Source of the DNA: Lumbricus rubellus
Taxonomy: Eukaryota > Annelida > Clitellata > Crassiclitellata > Lumbricidae
NCBI GenBank assembly: GCA_945859605.1
Contig: OX243815.1
Location: 23,461,531-23,525,530 of the forward strand
Reading direction: 5' to 3'
DNA length: 64,000 bases
Within the stretch, counting starts at the first letter, position 1; every line of letters starts with the position of its first letter. Below the pieces are notes generated by a model. It searched no databases and had not been told where the DNA came from. It saw only the letters and a program-made list of their open reading frames with translations. This document shows positions 61,276-64,000 of the stretch, piece after piece. The position numbers and the translations under genes were made by a program.

Positions 61276-61350
61276 GTTTGTGAGGCGCCCTTGTAGCGGT
61301 ATGGCCGCGGTACGGCGCCATATAAATCGTCGTTATTATTATTATTATTA
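61276..61350 (+). mobile_element. 3' end of the CR1/L2-like LINE seen at 11.2 kb
   Basis: GGCGCCCTTGTAGCGGTATGG, then GGCGCCATATAAATCGTCGT and an ATT tail. This matches the inverse of 11110-11185. Only about 75 bp of 3' UTR remains. Confidence 0.8.
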
Positions 61351-61375
61351 GTAAAGAAATGAAATTAACTGCTAG

Positions 61376-61612
61376 CAGGGCCGTAGCAACAATGAACGTG
61401 GCCCCCTTCGAGCATAATGTCCCAGAAATTTCTGACGATCTTTTTTTAGTCATCCGGCCAAAATCTCGGGGAAATTTCATCAATTCGCAGTCCGAAAAAG
61501 TTGATGACCTTTTTTCATTCATTTCATTCATTTTTTGGCACTTTCAGATGCCCCTTTCTTGCCGGGGGCCTCCTTCGGACGGAGGGTACGGCGGGCGGTC
61601 GCTACGCCTCTG
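61376..61612. mobile_element. 237 bp hAT-type MITE
   Basis: Exact 8 bp duplication actgctag at 61368-61375 and 61613-61620. Ends CAGGGCCGTAGCAAC and, on the opposite strand, CAGAGGCGTAGCGACC. The body shares short motifs with 46065-46355. Confidence 0.88.
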
Positions 61613-61704
61613 ACTGCTAGAGACGACAACCACTTGATAAATATGCAACAGAAAGAATGAGTGGTTATCTGCTTCTAAACTTAAGTCATAAAAATATGTG
61701 TTAA

Positions 61705-62683
61705 CCCTCAGGCTACCAAGCTTTTTTTGTAACACTGACTACCAAGGGGGGGGGGTGGTTACCACCCCCTGGATTTTGGGTTTGGTTTTAGATATCATAA
61801 CTTGTAATACACCTATGGATTCAGCAGTCATTTCTGCACAAAATGGTATATTTAGGTTTAAAATATATGAAAGCACCCCGAAGTTATGAATTTTTTACCG
61901 TAGGCACCCGTCGATTCCACAAAATGTATACTTTCGCATAAGCAAAATATTAGATTCTGTGTGTTTTAACATAATTTATTTAATTTAAAATAGTTTACAT
62001 ATAATAAAGTCCAATATTCAACTATAAAAACTAGTAATAAGTTAGTTTTAGTTACAATAAAAAGAGAAAAAACATGTAAAACATGCTGAAAAACGTTTAC
62101 GCAGACTTATCGGTTTGCGTTGTAAAAAAACCCAACATTTTCACACATTTAAATTTATTTTGAGCACTTCCGGTCATAAAATGTCAAATTAATTGGTATC
62201 AAAAAATAGCCCTGAATGCCCTCTATAGAATGACATAATTTATTTCTCTTAAAAAATAAATTATGAATAATTTTTAATAGGAAAAACATTAAAATTTTAT
62301 GAAAATAAAACACCTTTATTTATATTTTAATTTATTTTGAGCACTTCCGGTTGTCCAAAGACAACTCCGTTACCACCACAATGTAGCCCCACATTCCCTC
62401 TACAGAATGGTGTAATTGGTGTCTGTCTCTTCATGTCAAAGGACGGATAAGATACATCCGATAATCTAAGGGGGGTGGTATCCACCCCCCCTGGTGCCTC
62501 GGGTATATCGGGTATAACTTTTGAATGGTATGGTATATCATCACACATTTTAGCTCAAAATGTGTGCAAATGAATCCTCTACAGCTACCTAAAACGTCAA
62601 AATTTTATTCCTAACGAAAAAAGTTTTATTTGGAAAAAACCTAGGGAGGGGGTGGATACCACCCCCCCCTGGTAGCCCGAGGG
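61705..62683. mobile_element. 979 bp piggyBac-like non-autonomous element, copy 2
   Basis: TTAA at 61701-61704 and 62684-62687 flank CCCTCAGGCTACCA and TGGTAGCCCGAGGG. Same orientation, order of motifs and three hairpins as copy 1 at 30058-31041, with only scattered substitutions and small length changes in the G and C runs. Confidence 0.92.
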
Positions 62684-62689
62684 TTAAGC

Positions 62690-63710
62690 AGGTTCACAGG
62701 GCAAAATTTTGATACATACAAGAGCACAGTATAATAAATGCAATAATGCATTCATTTTTATCTACTTCTACTAGATGACTGATGACTGACTCTTTGCCTT
62801 CTCAAGGACATTTCATATGTAGGCTATAATATATTGCAGTAACAGTTGCACATGCCTTTTCGGGGCATCTCGTGCGTGGAGAATCTCGTGCATTAAGCGT
62901 GATACAATTCCACTCACAAATTCCCTTTAGGGACACATTCTCTTGGCAGGCCCTGTATACATGTATGCTTGAATCTGGACTGCTGTAGAAACAGTGTCAA
63001 TACTCCCTAAAACCTTTGCTTATAAGAAACTGTCATGTCGAATTAACCCATTTATGCAAAGTCATCCTAGAAATCTAAAATTTTCATTTGCATATAACTG
63101 CCGTATATATATATGTTGACGGACCATATGCAAATTTATGCAAATTTCGAGCAATCACCGGTTATTATCCAATGAGCCATCCCATTCATATAGCGCCTAT
63201 CTAAACATCTTCTATAACACCTGTGACAATGTATACATTGCATAGCATTAGCCAACACAATTTAATTTTCTTTTGAGCACTTAACCATATGCATGGCATT
63301 GTTTTAGCGTTTAATTGATCATTGGAAATCAAATCCGATAACAGGATGGCGTACCAATCTGAAAATACTATGATACACATCGGAGTTTATAGGCGACGAA
63401 ATACAACGCAGCCTATAAGTATAAAGTCCCTTTGCAGAACACACAGCGAGAAATGAACGACATGTACTAAACAGAAAAATAGAACATTGCATTGCAGGAT
63501 CTGATTGTAGCAGATAATACGACATGATATCCAAGCGAATATATATATATATATATATATGATATATAATATAAATACATACATACATGTAGGCCTAAAT
63601 ATACATGCACACACAGTGTCACACACACGCATATACCTTGTTACCTTGTGCTGTCAGTTCGTTGAACTCTAGCGATCGACAAGGCCAGCCTTGTATATAT
63701 ATAGTATAGA
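62690..63710. other. no gene recognised
   Basis: AT-rich; a TA microsatellite at 63540-63562 and a TATAGCGCCTATCTAAACA segment at 63189 that may be a SINE 3' end. Confidence 0.4.
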
Positions 63711-63716
63711 CATATA

Positions 63717-64000
63717 CAGGGTGCGCCAAAAAAAAATACCCCCCCTACGATTTTTGCCAATATCTTGACCAAAAGTAAGAATTTTAAGATGAAATTTTAC
63801 TGTCTTAAAGACAATTCATATTTACACATGATGGCCAGATTTCATCAAAATATTTAGAACAGAACAAAAGTTACACCACTTTTAGTGAGGTCACCCACCG
63901 TTTTTTGACGATTCAAAAACGCGACGCAACAAAAAGGAATAAAAATCCAATCTAATTATTCTGGCCAATATCTTGGCCAAAAGTAGGAATATCGAAATGC
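63717..64000 (+). mobile_element. second copy of the four-module TA element, cut by the window end
   Basis: TA at 63715-63716, then CAGGGTGCGCCAAAAAAAA and the full left-arm module and start of the second module, closely matching 52480-52770. The rest lies outside the window. Confidence 0.9.

Overview
This is a window of a metazoan nuclear genome, not a bacterial one: the genes are split by introns with GT/AG boundaries, long stretches carry no gene, and microsatellites and transposon remnants are dense. The mix of elements (piggyBac-like, hAT-like and TA-inserting inverted-repeat elements, CR1/L2-like and RTE-like LINE ends, tRNA-derived SINEs) and the very frequent palindrome TAGGCCTA outside genes suggest a marine invertebrate, perhaps an echinoderm or another non-vertebrate deuterostome. 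The species cannot be fixed from this sequence alone.

Two conserved genes lie head to head in the left third. On the minus strand, 4575-13399 holds 14 phase-compatible coding exons of a JIP3/JIP4 (SPAG9, Sunday driver) scaffold protein: the RH1 N-terminus, coiled coils and the leucine-zipper/RH2 region. It ends at an in-frame stop just after the conserved aromatic/serine segment. On the plus strand, 16809-23360 holds nine exons of alpha-SNAP (NAPA-type), 292 residues in all and apparently complete. The 3.4 kb between the start codons must contain both promoters, but it is full of repeats and shows no obvious core promoter. One gene product acts in JNK signalling and motor-cargo scaffolding and the other in SNARE disassembly. 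Both concern membrane traffic, but I see no evidence of co-regulation beyond the shared intergenic region.

From about 24 kb to the end I find no host gene. The region is a mosaic of simple repeats (CCTT, ACC/ACT, AT, CA, CCT, ATT, GAT/GAC and a 590 bp ACAT array), three minisatellites (10 bp, 15 bp and a 37 bp unit with a four-unit higher order) and many short transposons. Several transposons can be delimited to the base by their target-site duplications: a 1,540 bp hAT element with a broken transposase gene, several hAT-type MITEs with 8 bp duplications, two ~980 bp piggyBac-like elements at TTAA, and a 1,167 bp TA-flanked element made of four ~200 bp modules. A second copy of the last one is cut by the window end.

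The observations most worth a second look are the amplified 5' splice site after alpha-SNAP exon 7, the early stop in the JIP3/4 gene, the mapped MITE families, and a short segment that recurs beside GAT/ATC microsatellites at three places.
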